Source: a virus. From it: a stretch of DNA of 64,000 nucleotides. The translations under genes and the position numbers were made by a program. Shown here piece after piece: positions 56,842-64,000 of this stretch. Within the stretch, counting starts at the first letter, position 1. Each line of letters begins with the position of its first letter. Under the pieces are notes generated by a model. It was not told the DNA's origin. It was given only the letters and a program-made list of their open reading frames with translations, and did no database searches. The stretch covers positions 1 through 64,000 of IMG/VR virus record IMGVR_UViG_3300005613_000049; one strand, written 5' to 3'.

Positions 56842-57588
56842 ATGTTTCAATCAATTATAACTGGAAGATTAGGTCACGACAATAAACTTTTCAATTTAAC
56901 CTGTGCAACATGCAAAGGACTTTACTTGTCCAGCCAACAAATGAATTGCCCAAAATGTGGTAAAACCTTAGTACCTATTACTGCGTCCAACAATAATAGG
57001 ATGATGATATCAGAAGGTAGAATATATCCAATAATGACAAATGGAGAAAAAGAATACTACGAAGACGCAAGAATAAGAAGAAATGGACTGAGACCTGTAT
57101 ATAGATTTTCAATAATATCATTCGAGGACCCCAACACTAAACAGTTGTTCCCACCACGTATCCATGAGTACTTAACCACTGGACGAACTGTGACATTAAC
57201 ACTGTGTCATCCACCTATTTACAAAGTATTCACTGATAAAAACGAGGAACTAATGGTAGAAGTCAGGTTGGGGTTATCCAAAGGGGATCGTATAAAACTG
57301 ATAGACTCCAAGACATCAAAAAGGAATATGAATATGCCTGGTCAATACATACCTAATTCACAAACTGACCAACAGAGAACACAAAACAATGAACTGTCAC
57401 ATGTCCAGCAACTCGAAATGCGTTTGAATGAACTAAAACAGGAGTTGTCAAATATGAAATCACCTACACCACCGCCACAACCACCACAACAATATGATGT
57501 AGAGATGCCAATAGAAATGGGTGGGGAAGATGTTGGCATTGATGTTAATAACCTAAACAATGTGGTAGAAACAGTGGAAATATTCTAA
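56842..57588 (+). CDS. Zinc-ribbon protein with SSB-like proline-rich acidic tail
   Basis: This 248-residue protein has LTCATCKGLYLSSQQMNCPKC (CxxC...CxxC, about residues 18-38), then a beta-rich middle (about 80-160), a Gln/Asn-rich linker, a Pro-rich stretch (SPTPPPQPPQQ) and an acidic end finishing VVETVEIF. The flexible linker with an acidic hydrophobic tip resembles single-stranded-DNA-binding protein tails that recruit partners. A role with the SSB-like protein at 61141 is possible. Ribosome binding site AAAGGAGACTT. Confidence 0.6.
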   Translation: MFQSIITGRLGHDNKLFNLTCATCKGLYLSSQQMNCPKCGKTLVPITASNNNRMMISEGRIYPIMTNGEKEYYEDARIRRNGLRPVYRFSIISFEDPNTKQLFPPRIHEYLTTGRTVTLTLCHPPIYKVFTDKNEELMVEVRLGLSKGDRIKLIDSKTSKRNMNMPGQYIPNSQTDQQRTQNNELSHVQQLEMRLNELKQELSNMKSPTPPPQPPQQYDVEMPIEMGGEDVGIDVNNLNNVVETVEIF

Positions 57589-57677
57589 TGAGTGTTTTAT
57601 GTAGTGACTATCACTTATGTATAAGTATAATAAGATACCAACTATATGGTGTGCCAGGAAGGAGAAATAAGAAAGGC

Positions 57678-57732
57678 GGATGTGCACAACAACCGGGCAG
57701 GATGTGCACAATAACCGGGCATGATGTGAACT
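57678..57732. repeat. Tandem 22-bp repeat
   Basis: GGATGTGCACAAYAACCGGGCA occurs twice in tandem (57678-57699 and 57700-57721), and a third partial copy (TGATGTGAACT) follows. It lies in the 186-bp non-coding stretch 57589-57774. Possible operator or recombination site. Confidence 0.7.
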
Positions 57733-57774
57733 GAATAGGCACTACAGATACTTACCGAAAAGAAAGGAGGTGAA

Positions 57775-57873
57775 ATGAAAATAGTAGACATTTGTTGGAT
57801 AGATAGAATAAACACTATGTACATACGTAGTATATGCGGTAGAACATGGCATATAGACCAACTTAGAAATTAA
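57775..57873 (+). CDS. Small protein (32 aa)
   Basis: After AAAGGAGGTGAA a 32-codon frame starts MKIVDICWIDRINTMYIRSI and ends WHIDQLRN. Two Cys are present. No family. The perfect ribosome binding site supports translation. Confidence 0.55.
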   Translation: MKIVDICWIDRINTMYIRSICGRTWHIDQLRN

Positions 57874-57898
57874 TTAACCAAAGAAAGGAGATAGTAAT

Positions 57899-58114
57899 AT
57901 GATACAAGTATATTTAACACACGAAGAAAAATCAGATATACTAACAGCACTCTGGATGAGAATTAATTATATAGAAACTGGTAATATAGCAATTTCAGCT
58001 CAAGATGCAGAAAGGTACGATCAGAATATAAAAATAAAAGCGTTATCTGAAGAACAAATGCGTGGAATACTCAGAATGAAAGCATTACAAGAAAAAATAC
58101 TAACTAGCCACTAA
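57899..58114 (+). CDS. Hypothetical helical protein
   Basis: This 71-residue protein starts MIQVYLTHEEKSDILTALWM and is all helical (IKALSEEQMRGILRMKALQE). Ribosome binding site AAAGGAGATAG. No family. Confidence 0.5.
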   Translation: MIQVYLTHEEKSDILTALWMRINYIETGNIAISAQDAERYDQNIKIKALSEEQMRGILRMKALQEKILTSH

Positions 58115-58127
58115 GAAAGGAGGCAAA

Positions 58128-58304
58128 ATGAGTACAAAAAGTAAACAACAGGATGATGCAAAAGTAATGGATTTTGAAGAATGGTGCGAAATATGGGGCG
58201 ATGAGTTATGGGCAGAATGGCACGAAATAGGAGGCAATATGGAATTAGATAATGAATATGACGAATGGTGTGAGAAAAAGTTCAATAAATACAACGAATC
58301 CTAA
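58128..58304 (+). CDS. Small Trp-rich acidic protein (58 aa)
   Basis: After AAAGGAGGCAAA the frame starts MSTKSKQQDDAKVMDFEEWC and continues EIWGDELWAEWHEIGG, rich in Trp and acids. It ends EKKFNKYNES. Acidic aromatic peptides of this size are common among phage inhibitors of host enzymes, but no target is implied by the sequence. Confidence 0.6.
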   Translation: MSTKSKQQDDAKVMDFEEWCEIWGDELWAEWHEIGGNMELDNEYDEWCEKKFNKYNES

Positions 58305-58319
58305 ACAGTTCACTACTAT

Positions 58320-58336
58320 TCCGGCTCAAAACCGGA
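58320..58336 (+). ncRNA. Hairpin with CUCAAAA loop, copy 1
   Basis: TCCGG pairs with CCGGA around the 7-nt loop CTCAAAA. It lies 15 bp after the stop of the 58128-58304 gene and 32 bp before the next ATG. The same loop closed by a different stem occurs at 61018-61034. Confidence 0.6.
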
Positions 58337-58368
58337 TTAACGACAACTTTAATTCAAGGAGGCAGGTT

Positions 58369-58656
58369 ATGTTTTACTGTGATGACTGTGCAAAGATAAA
58401 AGGATGGCCAGAAGGTCTAGATACATCATACAGTCGCTGTGAAATCTGCGGACGAATAACGGGCTGTTACGATGTACCATCAAAATACTTACCAATCCCA
58501 AAAAACAATACATACACAGTGAGATGTTTGTGTGGAAACTGCAAATCAGAATACAACACAGAAATATATAAAGGTATGAAGGCATTGCCAAATATAGGAA
58601 AATGTCCTGTATGTGGAAAAATAGATAAAAACACAGTTATATTGAAAAACAAATAA
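58369..58656 (+). CDS. Zinc-ribbon protein
   Basis: The start MFYCDDCAKIKGWPEGLDTS at 58369 follows CAAGGAGGCAGG; the open frame extends upstream to 58252 without a site. This 95-residue protein has three Cys pairs: YCDDC, RCEICGRI and RCLCGNC, and a last CPVCGK, giving two zinc ribbons. Probable nucleic-acid-binding protein. Confidence 0.7.
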   Translation: MFYCDDCAKIKGWPEGLDTSYSRCEICGRITGCYDVPSKYLPIPKNNTYTVRCLCGNCKSEYNTEIYKGMKALPNIGKCPVCGKIDKNTVILKNK

Positions 58657-58683
58657 ATAACAACAATGAAAAGGAGAGACACA

Positions 58684-59466
58684 ATGCCATCAATAATAAT
58701 AGTGAAAGACCCACCACCACCGATAATACCGGTAATAACCCAGTATTACAAAACTGATAAAATCAAAAAGGTTACAATCACAACAGACGTTGTTGGATTT
58801 GACCAGTATGACATATCTGGGTACTTGCCAGATAAAGAAGAAGTAATTATAGACTTAAAAAAGATACTGTCCACAGCCACACTAAAAGGCACATTATTAC
58901 TACCCAGTGTGTGGTTATCATTAATGAGAGCAGTATTTCATGAGTTGGGCCATGCTTTGCAGGTCGAAAGAGACCCAGAAATAATAAAAGAGGAAATACT
59001 CCCAGAAGAATATGAAACCGAGGCAAATCAATTTGCCTATATATTGATGGAAAATTGGTTTAAATACAACAAAATACCACCATTAGACTTCATGGGTTGG
59101 ATGGGATATCAAATAAAGAGCCTAATAGAGGCATTGTATCCAAATCACAGTAAATTAATTAAAGATATAGAGATCGCAGAGGCAGGCGCAGTAATAAGTC
59201 TCGATAGCTTTGCATTACACTACCCAGAATTGGTATCAAAAGAGCAATGTACAATATTAAGCCAAGACCAAAGTATAGGTATAACTATAGAAGGTGTAAA
59301 ATACCTAGATGCGATATCGTTCATAACGGCTATCAATAATAATATATCAGAAGACGATAAAGCAGCAACATTACACCGTCTAGGTCACGAAGAAGTAACG
59401 GTAGAAGAAGAAGAAATTCAACAAGAAGAAGGTAATAAAACGGCTCAAACCGCCTCTGCGGAATAA
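58684..59466 (+). CDS. ImmA/IrrE-like metallopeptidase
   Basis: The start MPSIIIVKDPPPPIIP at 58684 follows AAAGGAGAGACAC. This 260-residue protein has the metal motif LMRAVFHELGHALQVERD (His86, Glu87, His90) and then EEYETEANQFAYILMENW (about residues 108-125), matching the ImmA/IrrE type where a downstream Glu is the third ligand. ImmA peptidases cut repressors such as ImmR. A role against a host or phage repressor is an inference. The C-terminal third is acidic (EEEEIQQEEGN). Confidence 0.7.
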   Translation: MPSIIIVKDPPPPIIPVITQYYKTDKIKKVTITTDVVGFDQYDISGYLPDKEEVIIDLKKILSTATLKGTLLLPSVWLSLMRAVFHELGHALQVERDPEIIKEEILPEEYETEANQFAYILMENWFKYNKIPPLDFMGWMGYQIKSLIEALYPNHSKLIKDIEIAEAGAVISLDSFALHYPELVSKEQCTILSQDQSIGITIEGVKYLDAISFITAINNNISEDDKAATLHRLGHEEVTVEEEEIQQEEGNKTAQTASAE

Positions 59467-59495
59467 AACAAAAACCATTAAAATAGGAGAAGACT

Positions 59496-60113
59496 ATGCA
59501 ACAAAAAATGGGAGCAGCAACGAAAATTATATTTTTGAAAGATTGTTCTGACATTATGTTTACAAAAACAGAACAAGACAAACTATCCGTAATGAATTGG
59601 TATATACAAGCCATGATGGACAAGTATAAACCATGGCTCGTAAGGATAGCACCAAGAATGTTCAAAGATAGCACGACAGGGCAAAACACCATACCCGCCA
59701 TGGACATTATACTATCATTGGGAGAGCTAAACGATAATGGCACAATAAAACTCAAGAATCTAAGATTAATAGCCCAAAATCCCAACAAGAGGGACGGCAT
59801 GGGTAATTTAAAAGAAAATGCCGTACTCGCACAGGCCGGCCATCAGATTATGTGGGTCATTGATTCCCAAACAAATACGTTCTTAGGTAAAATGTTGAAC
59901 GGTGAATGGATGGCATCCACCCCAAGAGCCTTTAACACAGTACAACAAACAGTAGAAACAACGGGAACAGAAGTAGATGGACAAACTGTTTATAGACAAA
60001 ACGGAGAATGGCAACAAAATTTGCCAAACATACAGCCACAAGATGTGGTGGGGGCCGTAGAACAACTGGGTGACGGTCCAGACATGTCTTATGAGGAAAC
60101 CATGGATGTATGA
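59496..60113 (+). CDS. Hypothetical protein
   Basis: This 205-residue protein starts MQQKMGAATKIIFLKDCSDI and has a long middle with IQAMMDKYKPWLVRIAPRMF (about residues 37-56) and ENAVLAQAGHQIMWVIDSQT. The C-terminus is acidic and Gln/Thr-rich. No family recognised. It overlaps the next gene by 4 bp. Confidence 0.55.
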   Translation: MQQKMGAATKIIFLKDCSDIMFTKTEQDKLSVMNWYIQAMMDKYKPWLVRIAPRMFKDSTTGQNTIPAMDIILSLGELNDNGTIKLKNLRLIAQNPNKRDGMGNLKENAVLAQAGHQIMWVIDSQTNTFLGKMLNGEWMASTPRAFNTVQQTVETTGTEVDGQTVYRQNGEWQQNLPNIQPQDVVGAVEQLGDGPDMSYEETMDV

Positions 60114-60526
60114 GAAAAATAAGAAGTATCAACGGACTTAAAGGGCGTGTAAAGAAAGTATCTAAAGACAAAACTCAAATTACTGTATCACTCTTTAAGG
60201 GTGGTACAGTAGTAACAAAGAATGCAGGATTTGAAAAAGGGGACAGAGTATGTTTAATTACCAATAGTATTACTAATAAGGTGATTAAAACGATCCCGGA
60301 AACAGTCGCAAATATAATACGAACTGTCGGCTCTTCCCCGTTTTTTGGGTCGTTGATGGTGAAAGAAGTAGAAGATATACCAAATATCAATCAATCAAAT
60401 GGAGAAAATTATGGCGACGAAGAAGAAGACGGAACAGAGTACACCAACTACATCTGTATCACAAGAGAAAAAGAAGGACAACAACAATTTGGAGTTACTT
60501 TCAACACTGATGAGGAATTGGAGTGA
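60110..60526 (+). CDS. Hypothetical protein with OB-like head and acidic tail
   Basis: This 138-residue protein starts MRKIRSINGLKGRVKKVSKD, a basic beta-rich head (QITVSLFKGGTVVTKNAGFE, about residues 23-42), and ends in an acidic tail (YGDEEEDGTEYTN). Its last 116 bases are shared with the next gene in another frame. No family. Confidence 0.5.
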   Translation: MRKIRSINGLKGRVKKVSKDKTQITVSLFKGGTVVTKNAGFEKGDRVCLITNSITNKVIKTIPETVANIIRTVGSSPFFGSLMVKEVEDIPNINQSNGENYGDEEEDGTEYTNYICITREKEGQQQFGVTFNTDEELE

Positions 60527-61016
60527 GAATACACAAAAACTAACTCCAGAACACATCATAGACGATTATATGAGGCTTAGATTGATAACAGCCTCAGAAA
60601 ACGTTGAAAAAATGATAGAGGAGGGTAAAGTAGAATTAGGTAAAGACTATAAAACTACAACCCCCTGTGGTATGGAAATCACCTTCAAAGTAGAAAAACC
60701 ATTGGAAGAAAAACCTTTAATCATGTACTATCAATATAGACTGAATAGTGACACACTAAAGAAGTGGATAGAAGAGCATAGTTATATGGAAGGACCATTG
60801 ACTTTCCGAACAAGAGGAATACAGATTGTTTATCAGGGAAGTCATAAAATAACACCAGAGAACTATCACAAAGTAATATGTTCAATAGATCATGAAAAGA
60901 CAGAAAGTAACCCAATGGGACTACAATTTCTTGATTTACTGATCACCCCCACTACCTTTGTAGTACATAGGGGTGTTCTCAATAACAAAGAATGGATAGT
61001 CACAATATTATCCTAA
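60411..61016 (+). CDS. Hypothetical protein overlapping the previous gene
   Basis: The start MATKKKTEQSTPTTSVSQEK at 60411 follows AATGGAGAAAATT. An upstream in-frame ATG at 60399 has a weaker site. This 201-residue protein has a disordered basic N-terminus and a compact remainder (about 60-200, HIIDDYMRLRLITASENVEK; LQFLDLLITPTTFVVHRGVL). No family. It overlaps the previous gene out of frame by 116 bases, an unusually large overlap for this region. Confidence 0.6.
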   Translation: MATKKKTEQSTPTTSVSQEKKKDNNNLELLSTLMRNWSENTQKLTPEHIIDDYMRLRLITASENVEKMIEEGKVELGKDYKTTTPCGMEITFKVEKPLEEKPLIMYYQYRLNSDTLKKWIEEHSYMEGPLTFRTRGIQIVYQGSHKITPENYHKVICSIDHEKTESNPMGLQFLDLLITPTTFVVHRGVLNNKEWIVTILS

Positions 61017-61017
61017 C

Positions 61018-61034
61018 GGCGGCTCAAAACCGCC
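61018..61034 (+). ncRNA. Hairpin with CUCAAAA loop, copy 2
   Basis: GGCGG (61018-61022) pairs with CCGCC (61030-61034) around CTCAAAA. It starts 2 bp after the previous stop. A degraded, three-pair version with a six-base loop (CGG-CTCAAA-CCG) lies inside codons near 59441-59452. Confidence 0.6.
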
Positions 61035-61140
61035 TTATTGGTAGAATTGGAGGACCTACCCAAAATAGAGACGGGTACGACCAGTAGAGGTCTGCCCAAA
61101 CATTATCACAAATCTTTTTTAAATCTAGGAGGAATCATTA

Positions 61141-61991
61141 TGGACATATTCGGAAACGCAGGAGTAGCAGGAGTAGCAGGAGCAGCAGGAGCAGCAGGAA
61201 ATACAAATATGGACTTCGGAGAGGTCTATCAATATGCAATCGGTAGAGTAGCCGGTCCCCCGACATTCATACCAGCCTCGGCAACCCAAAAAAGTCATCA
61301 CTGTATAGTGACTTTAATTGCATCGAGGACATTCAACAACGGAGTAGTCAAGACCGTTGTCCCGGTGCATTTCTGGGGAAAAAGGGCCGAAGTGGCTGCC
61401 AATTACCTGTCGAAGGGTAAGAAAGTCTTTGTATCCGGGAACACAAATACGTACATCAGAGAGCTCGGGCTGATCGGGCAGAACGGGAAACCGATCGTAA
61501 AGACAGAGACAAGTATGAATGCCATGAGTCATACGTTACTGGACGATCCTTACAGTGCCAAGAAAGAGGCCTTCGACAAAGGCCTTGCCGCATTTCTGGA
61601 AGGGAAGAACACCGGTAGAATACCACCCGATAGGCAACTACAGTATGAAGATGTATGCATAAAACGACAGCCGTACCAGCAATTCAACCCAGCAGTGGCC
61701 GCCCAAACAGGTATGTTCGTCAATGCCTTGGTGTGGAGTAAGGACAGGGGAGGCTGGTGGAATGTTGCAGTTGCAACGCAAGTATTAAACGCAAAAACCG
61801 CACAGCCAGCCATTGGCCAAAATGTAGCGGTAACAGGAGCGGGAAACAACATGGAACAACGTATAGCCATGCTCACACAGGAAATCGCAAAACTGAAAGG
61901 TGAACAACCAATTGCAGGTGCGGGTGCAGGTGCAGAAGTAGTTGCAGGTGCAGGTGCAGGCAATGGAGTGCAATTACCTGACCCGTTCTAA
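61141..61991 (+). CDS. Single-stranded DNA-binding protein-like (SSB-like)
   Basis: The start at 61141 follows CTAGGAGGAATCATT; the open frame begins further upstream but without such a site. This 283-residue protein has an OB-fold signature: EVYQYAIGRVAGPPTFIPAS (about residues 25-44), HHCIVTLIASRTFNNGVVKT, VHFWGKRAEVAANYLSKGKK (about 78-97) and VSGNTNTY. It ends in a flexible Gly/Ala region and LPDPF, the acidic aromatic tip that recruits partners in SSBs. Its base composition is clearly richer in G and C than its neighbours. Confidence 0.75.
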
Positions 61992-62021
61992 AACAAATAT
62001 AAAAGTTGTATAAAGTTATAT

Positions 62022-62053
62022 GGGGAGGCCTTCGGGCCTCTCCGTATTTTTTT
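62022..62053 (+). terminator. Rho-independent terminator after the SSB-like gene
   Basis: GGGGAGGCC (62022-62030) pairs with GGCCTCTCC (62035-62043) around TTCG (one G-U), followed by a run of seven T (62047-62053). It closes the main rightward operon 30 bp after the SSB-like stop. Confidence 0.9.
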
Positions 62054-62154
62054 GATCACTACCGTAAAATTTTACTTATTAACCCTTATTATTTTCTAAG
62101 TATCACAAAAATATGTCAATGAAACAGAATTCTTTTTTACTTCGGGAGGAAATA

Positions 62155-62325
62155 ATGGAAATATACAAGTGTGCTATAGAAATAGCTGTGGTAGGTCTGG
62201 TTGGTACAGGTTTAACAATAGCTAGAAGAATTAATAATAAAGGCAATGAGGAAGCCGGAAGGGGTATAGCTGGCTGTACTATAGGATTTATTATATTCTT
62301 TTGGCTATTAATTTGCTGGGGGTAA
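62155..62325 (+). CDS. Small membrane protein (56 aa)
   Basis: The start MEIYKCAIEIAVVGLVGTG at 62155 follows CGGGAGGAAAT. Two membrane segments (about residues 7-25 and 37-53). No family. Ends a few bases before the next gene's start. Confidence 0.55.
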   Translation: MEIYKCAIEIAVVGLVGTGLTIARRINNKGNEEAGRGIAGCTIGFIIFFWLLICWG

Positions 62326-62327
62326 AA

Positions 62328-62519
62328 ATGGATATATTACCAATTACATGTGATAAATGTGGATATAGTTTAGATACGATAACAGAAGAACAAGAAGTAG
62401 TGTACAAATGGAATAGAGAAAAAGGCATCTATGAGCCTAAATTTAAAATAGTAACATATACATGTCCTAATTGTCACACATATATAACTCCAAAAAGTAA
62501 AATAAACAAATATATATAA
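62328..62519 (+). CDS. Zinc-ribbon protein
   Basis: The start MDILPITCDKCGYSLDTIT at 62328 follows GGGGGTAAAA. Two CxxC pairs: TCDKCG (about residues 7-12) and TCPNCHTY (about 48-55). Typical small zinc ribbon. Confidence 0.65.
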   Translation: MDILPITCDKCGYSLDTITEEQEVVYKWNREKGIYEPKFKIVTYTCPNCHTYITPKSKINKYI

Positions 62520-62528
62520 GAGGAAAAA

Positions 62529-62951
62529 ATGACAAAGGAAGAAGAACTTATTAATGGTGTTATTATTATACTCATTGCAGTCGTAGTAGTATTTTTTATA
62601 AATATAATGGGTATTAATAAAAAGAAAAACAAGGACATCAAAGGACCAGCTACAGTTTGTAGAGTAGTGGGAATGAAAGATGGTAGTTTTACAGTACAAG
62701 AATTCTTATCCTCAAATCAATGGGTCACAAAGATAACAGTAAGAAATTCTACTATATACGAATGGAGATTTAATTCTCTTAGTAAAGCTATTGATAAAAT
62801 GAATGAGTATATGGACTCTATGACAGAAAATATTGATAAAAATAAAGTAACAGATACATATTATCTCAATGCTGTTATACCTGGCGCTACACATGGAGAA
62901 ATTATAGAATATTCGGAAAAAGTATCGAAAATAGGAGGTAATGTACAATGA
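62529..62951 (+). CDS. Membrane-anchored hypothetical protein
   Basis: This 140-residue protein has an N-terminal membrane segment (VIIILIAVVVVFFINIM, about residues 11-27) and a soluble domain with GPATVCRVVGMKDGSFTVQE (about 39-58). No family. Overlaps the next gene by 4 bp. Confidence 0.55.
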   Translation: MTKEEELINGVIIILIAVVVVFFINIMGINKKKNKDIKGPATVCRVVGMKDGSFTVQEFLSSNQWVTKITVRNSTIYEWRFNSLSKAIDKMNEYMDSMTENIDKNKVTDTYYLNAVIPGATHGEIIEYSEKVSKIGGNVQ

Positions 62952-63133
62952 AATTTGGGATAACTGTATACGTTATACTTGCTATAATTGCGGTATCTGG
63001 TTGGATACAAAGTATAGTTAAATTTGCACATTGTGATTTTAAACCACCTTATAAAGCAGAAATAGTATATGGTCTTGGTATGGTTATACCAGCAGCTGGT
63101 ATTTTTGTAGGCTGGATAAATATTGGAAAATGA
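62948..63133 (+). CDS. Small membrane protein
   Basis: This 61-residue protein has two hydrophobic segments (TVYVILAIIAVSGWI, about residues 5-19; MVIPAAGIFVGWI, about 46-58) after GGAGGTAATGTACA. Overlaps the next gene by 4 bp. Confidence 0.6.
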   Translation: MKFGITVYVILAIIAVSGWIQSIVKFAHCDFKPPYKAEIVYGLGMVIPAAGIFVGWINIGK

Positions 63134-63363
63134 TAAATCCACTATTACCTATTATTATTGCTATAGAAATAGCAGTACTAGCGCTCGTAACGCACGTAAA
63201 TAAGGAAATGTTACGTCATTATAGATGTACAAAGGGACAAAAAACAGAATCAAAAGCCATGAATATTTTCACATCAATTGTCAGGGTAATACAACTTGTT
63301 ATAATAGTAAGTATTGCTATTTGTGCATCAAAAGTAATAACGCTTCTACTATTCAAACAGTAA
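63130..63363 (+). CDS. Small membrane protein
   Basis: This 77-residue protein has two membrane segments (LLPIIIAIEIAVLALVTH, about residues 4-21; VIQLVIIVSIAICA, about 54-67) with a basic loop. It closes a trio of coupled membrane-protein genes. Function unknown. Confidence 0.55.
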   Translation: MINPLLPIIIAIEIAVLALVTHVNKEMLRHYRCTKGQKTESKAMNIFTSIVRVIQLVIIVSIAICASKVITLLLFKQ

Positions 63364-63456
63364 ACATTGTAGTGAACTAGTGACTAAATTAACTATATCT
63401 AACATACTTTTAACGAAAAGTCAACAAAAACCGTTAAATTTTACTTAATCTCGGCG

Positions 63457-63476
63457 AAAAAAAGTCGAAATCGACT
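63457..63476 (-). terminator. Terminator for the leftward GIY-YIG gene
   Basis: On the minus strand AGTCGA pairs with TCGACT (63463-63468 and 63471-63476 on plus) and a run of seven T follows (plus-strand A-run 63457-63463). It lies beyond the end of the minus-strand GIY-YIG gene. The surrounding 207-bp stretch 63364-63570 has no gene. Confidence 0.6.
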
Positions 63477-63570
63477 AAAAACCGAAAAATTTTAGCAAAA
63501 AACAGAAAATATCGCCAAAATAGGGTATATTCTGCTCATTTTGCACTAATATATAGGAAAGGAAAAGGAT

Positions 63571-63708
63571 ATGAGAGTCCTAACCGGTGCATTAACTTTA
63601 GTTGTTTCTGGCCTTATTGGTTTGTATTTAGATGTAGGATTAGGTATCAGCTATCCAGTCGTTTACTGGTTTCTTGGATGTATTAGTGGTTTGTTAGCGA
63701 TGCGATAG
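63571..63708 (+). CDS. Small two-helix membrane protein (45 aa)
   Basis: After AAAGGAAAAGGAT the frame starts MRVLTGALTLVVSGLIGLYL and ends GCISGLLAMR with TAG. Two membrane helices fit a holin-like size, but function is unknown. Its end overlaps the convergent GIY-YIG gene by 26 bp. Confidence 0.55.
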   Translation: MRVLTGALTLVVSGLIGLYLDVGLGISYPVVYWFLGCISGLLAMR

Positions 63709-63940
63709 TACCCTCTAATAAGTCATCCATTTTATACCATTTCCCTCTATCATGTAAATCCTTGAAGCTGTCATAAATACTTTGTAGATCTCTATTAGTA
63801 CCTTCGAACGACCCCATCATAATAAATTCATTATCAGGATGTCTGTTATATTCCTTTAAATACCATTTAATACGTCTAGCACTATTACTTTTACCAATGT
63901 AAACACTATTAGTACTTCTATGTAATACGAAGTAAATCAT
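63683..63940 (-). CDS. Short GIY-YIG-domain protein
   Basis: This 85-residue protein starts MIYFVLHRSTNSVYIGKSNS (the IYF...VYIG form of the GIY-YIG core), with a catalytic Arg in ARRIKWYLKEY and a YDSFKDLHDRGKWYKMDDLL tail. Only the minimal nuclease fold is present, without DNA-binding repeats. It may be a degenerate or minimal homing nuclease. It is the only minus-strand gene to the right of 50276. Confidence 0.65.
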   Translation of the reverse strand: MIYFVLHRSTNSVYIGKSNSARRIKWYLKEYNRHPDNEFIMMGSFEGTNRDLQSIYDSFKDLHDRGKWYKMDDLLEGTIASLTNH

Positions 63941-63962
63941 TTTTGTAATTCCTCATAATGTG

Positions 63963-64000
63963 TCCGGACATTTTAGTGCGTCCGGACATTTTAGTGTGTC
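63963..64000. repeat. Tandem 18-bp repeat at the right edge
   Basis: TCCGGACATTTTAGTGYG is repeated twice (63963-63980, 63981-63998) and a third copy starts at 63999 and runs off the window. Each copy holds the palindrome TCCGGA. Located upstream of the minus-strand GIY-YIG gene. Confidence 0.75.

Noticed and set aside
1139-63708. Whole-genome UAG recoding
   Set aside because: Many genes end at UAG, often with tandem stops, and no interrupted genes become whole by reading through UAG in this window.
1-64000. Reverse transcriptase for the DGR-like fibre
   Set aside because: No frame in the window shows the YxDD-type motif with reverse transcriptase neighbours; the YVDD string in the PcfJ-like protein lacks the surrounding motifs.

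Overview
The window looks like part of a large, AT-rich genome of a tailed bacteriophage. It carries a complete head-morphogenesis gene order (small terminase, large terminase, portal, prohead protease, scaffold, decoration protein, major capsid protein). It also has two intein-interrupted genes, many homing endonuclease genes and eleven tRNA genes. Strong AGGAGG-type ribosome binding sites precede almost every gene. Together with the low GC this suggests a low-GC Gram-positive (Firmicute) host, but the sequence does not prove it. I saw no integrase, repressor or host chromosomal genes.

Layout. Everything from 1 to 50276 is read leftward (minus strand) and everything from 50695 to 63708 rightward. 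The two blocks diverge from a 418-bp control region (50277-50694) with direct repeats and a hairpin. From left to right: (i) 1-4908, host-contact and tail-tip genes: a serine-repeat protein running off the left edge, a tail-fibre protein whose C-terminus looks like the variable region of a diversity-generating retroelement (DGR) target, and a ParB-like protein. (ii) 5032-17118, a sugar-modification island: four glycosyltransferase genes (one a GT9+GT4 fusion), a PIG-L deacetylase, a sulfotransferase and six methyltransferase-like genes, with two homing endonucleases inserted. (iii) 17404-29515, the head module. (iv) 29544-39846, regulatory and enzymatic genes: NusG-like factor, HD hydrolase, dNMP kinase, cold-shock protein, M15 peptidase, actin-like ATPase with intein, ClpP, a winged-helix protein with nearby palindromes, and a DNA glycosylase-like protein. 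(v) 39879-48087, two tRNA clusters and one lone tRNA gene mixed with translation and protein-quality genes: Pth2-like hydrolase, peptide deformylase with an in-frame stop, HtrA-type protease, Smr protein. (vi) 48095-50276, small membrane proteins and an ADP-heptose-synthase-type nucleotidyltransferase. (vii) 50695-63708, many small, probably early genes: a possible DUF1874-like protein, a HAD phosphatase, zinc-ribbon proteins, a PcfJ-like protein, an ImmA-like metallopeptidase and an SSB-like protein, followed by small membrane proteins. A short GIY-YIG gene on the minus strand closes the window.

How the parts may work together. The heptose-1-phosphate adenylyltransferase homologue and the GT9 domain could make and use ADP-heptose. 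With the other glycosyltransferases, deacetylase, sulfotransferase and methyltransferases they could build a decorated glycan, and the serine-repeat protein next door is a plausible acceptor. This is inference. The tRNA set includes a well-formed tRNA with anticodon CUA (amber suppressor), two tRNAs whose conserved U33 is C, and one with a six-base anticodon loop. Four nearly identical 34-bp elements sit just upstream of leftward gene groups and look like a phage-specific promoter class. Two hairpins with different stems but the same seven-base loop lie between rightward genes, which suggests a conserved RNA element.
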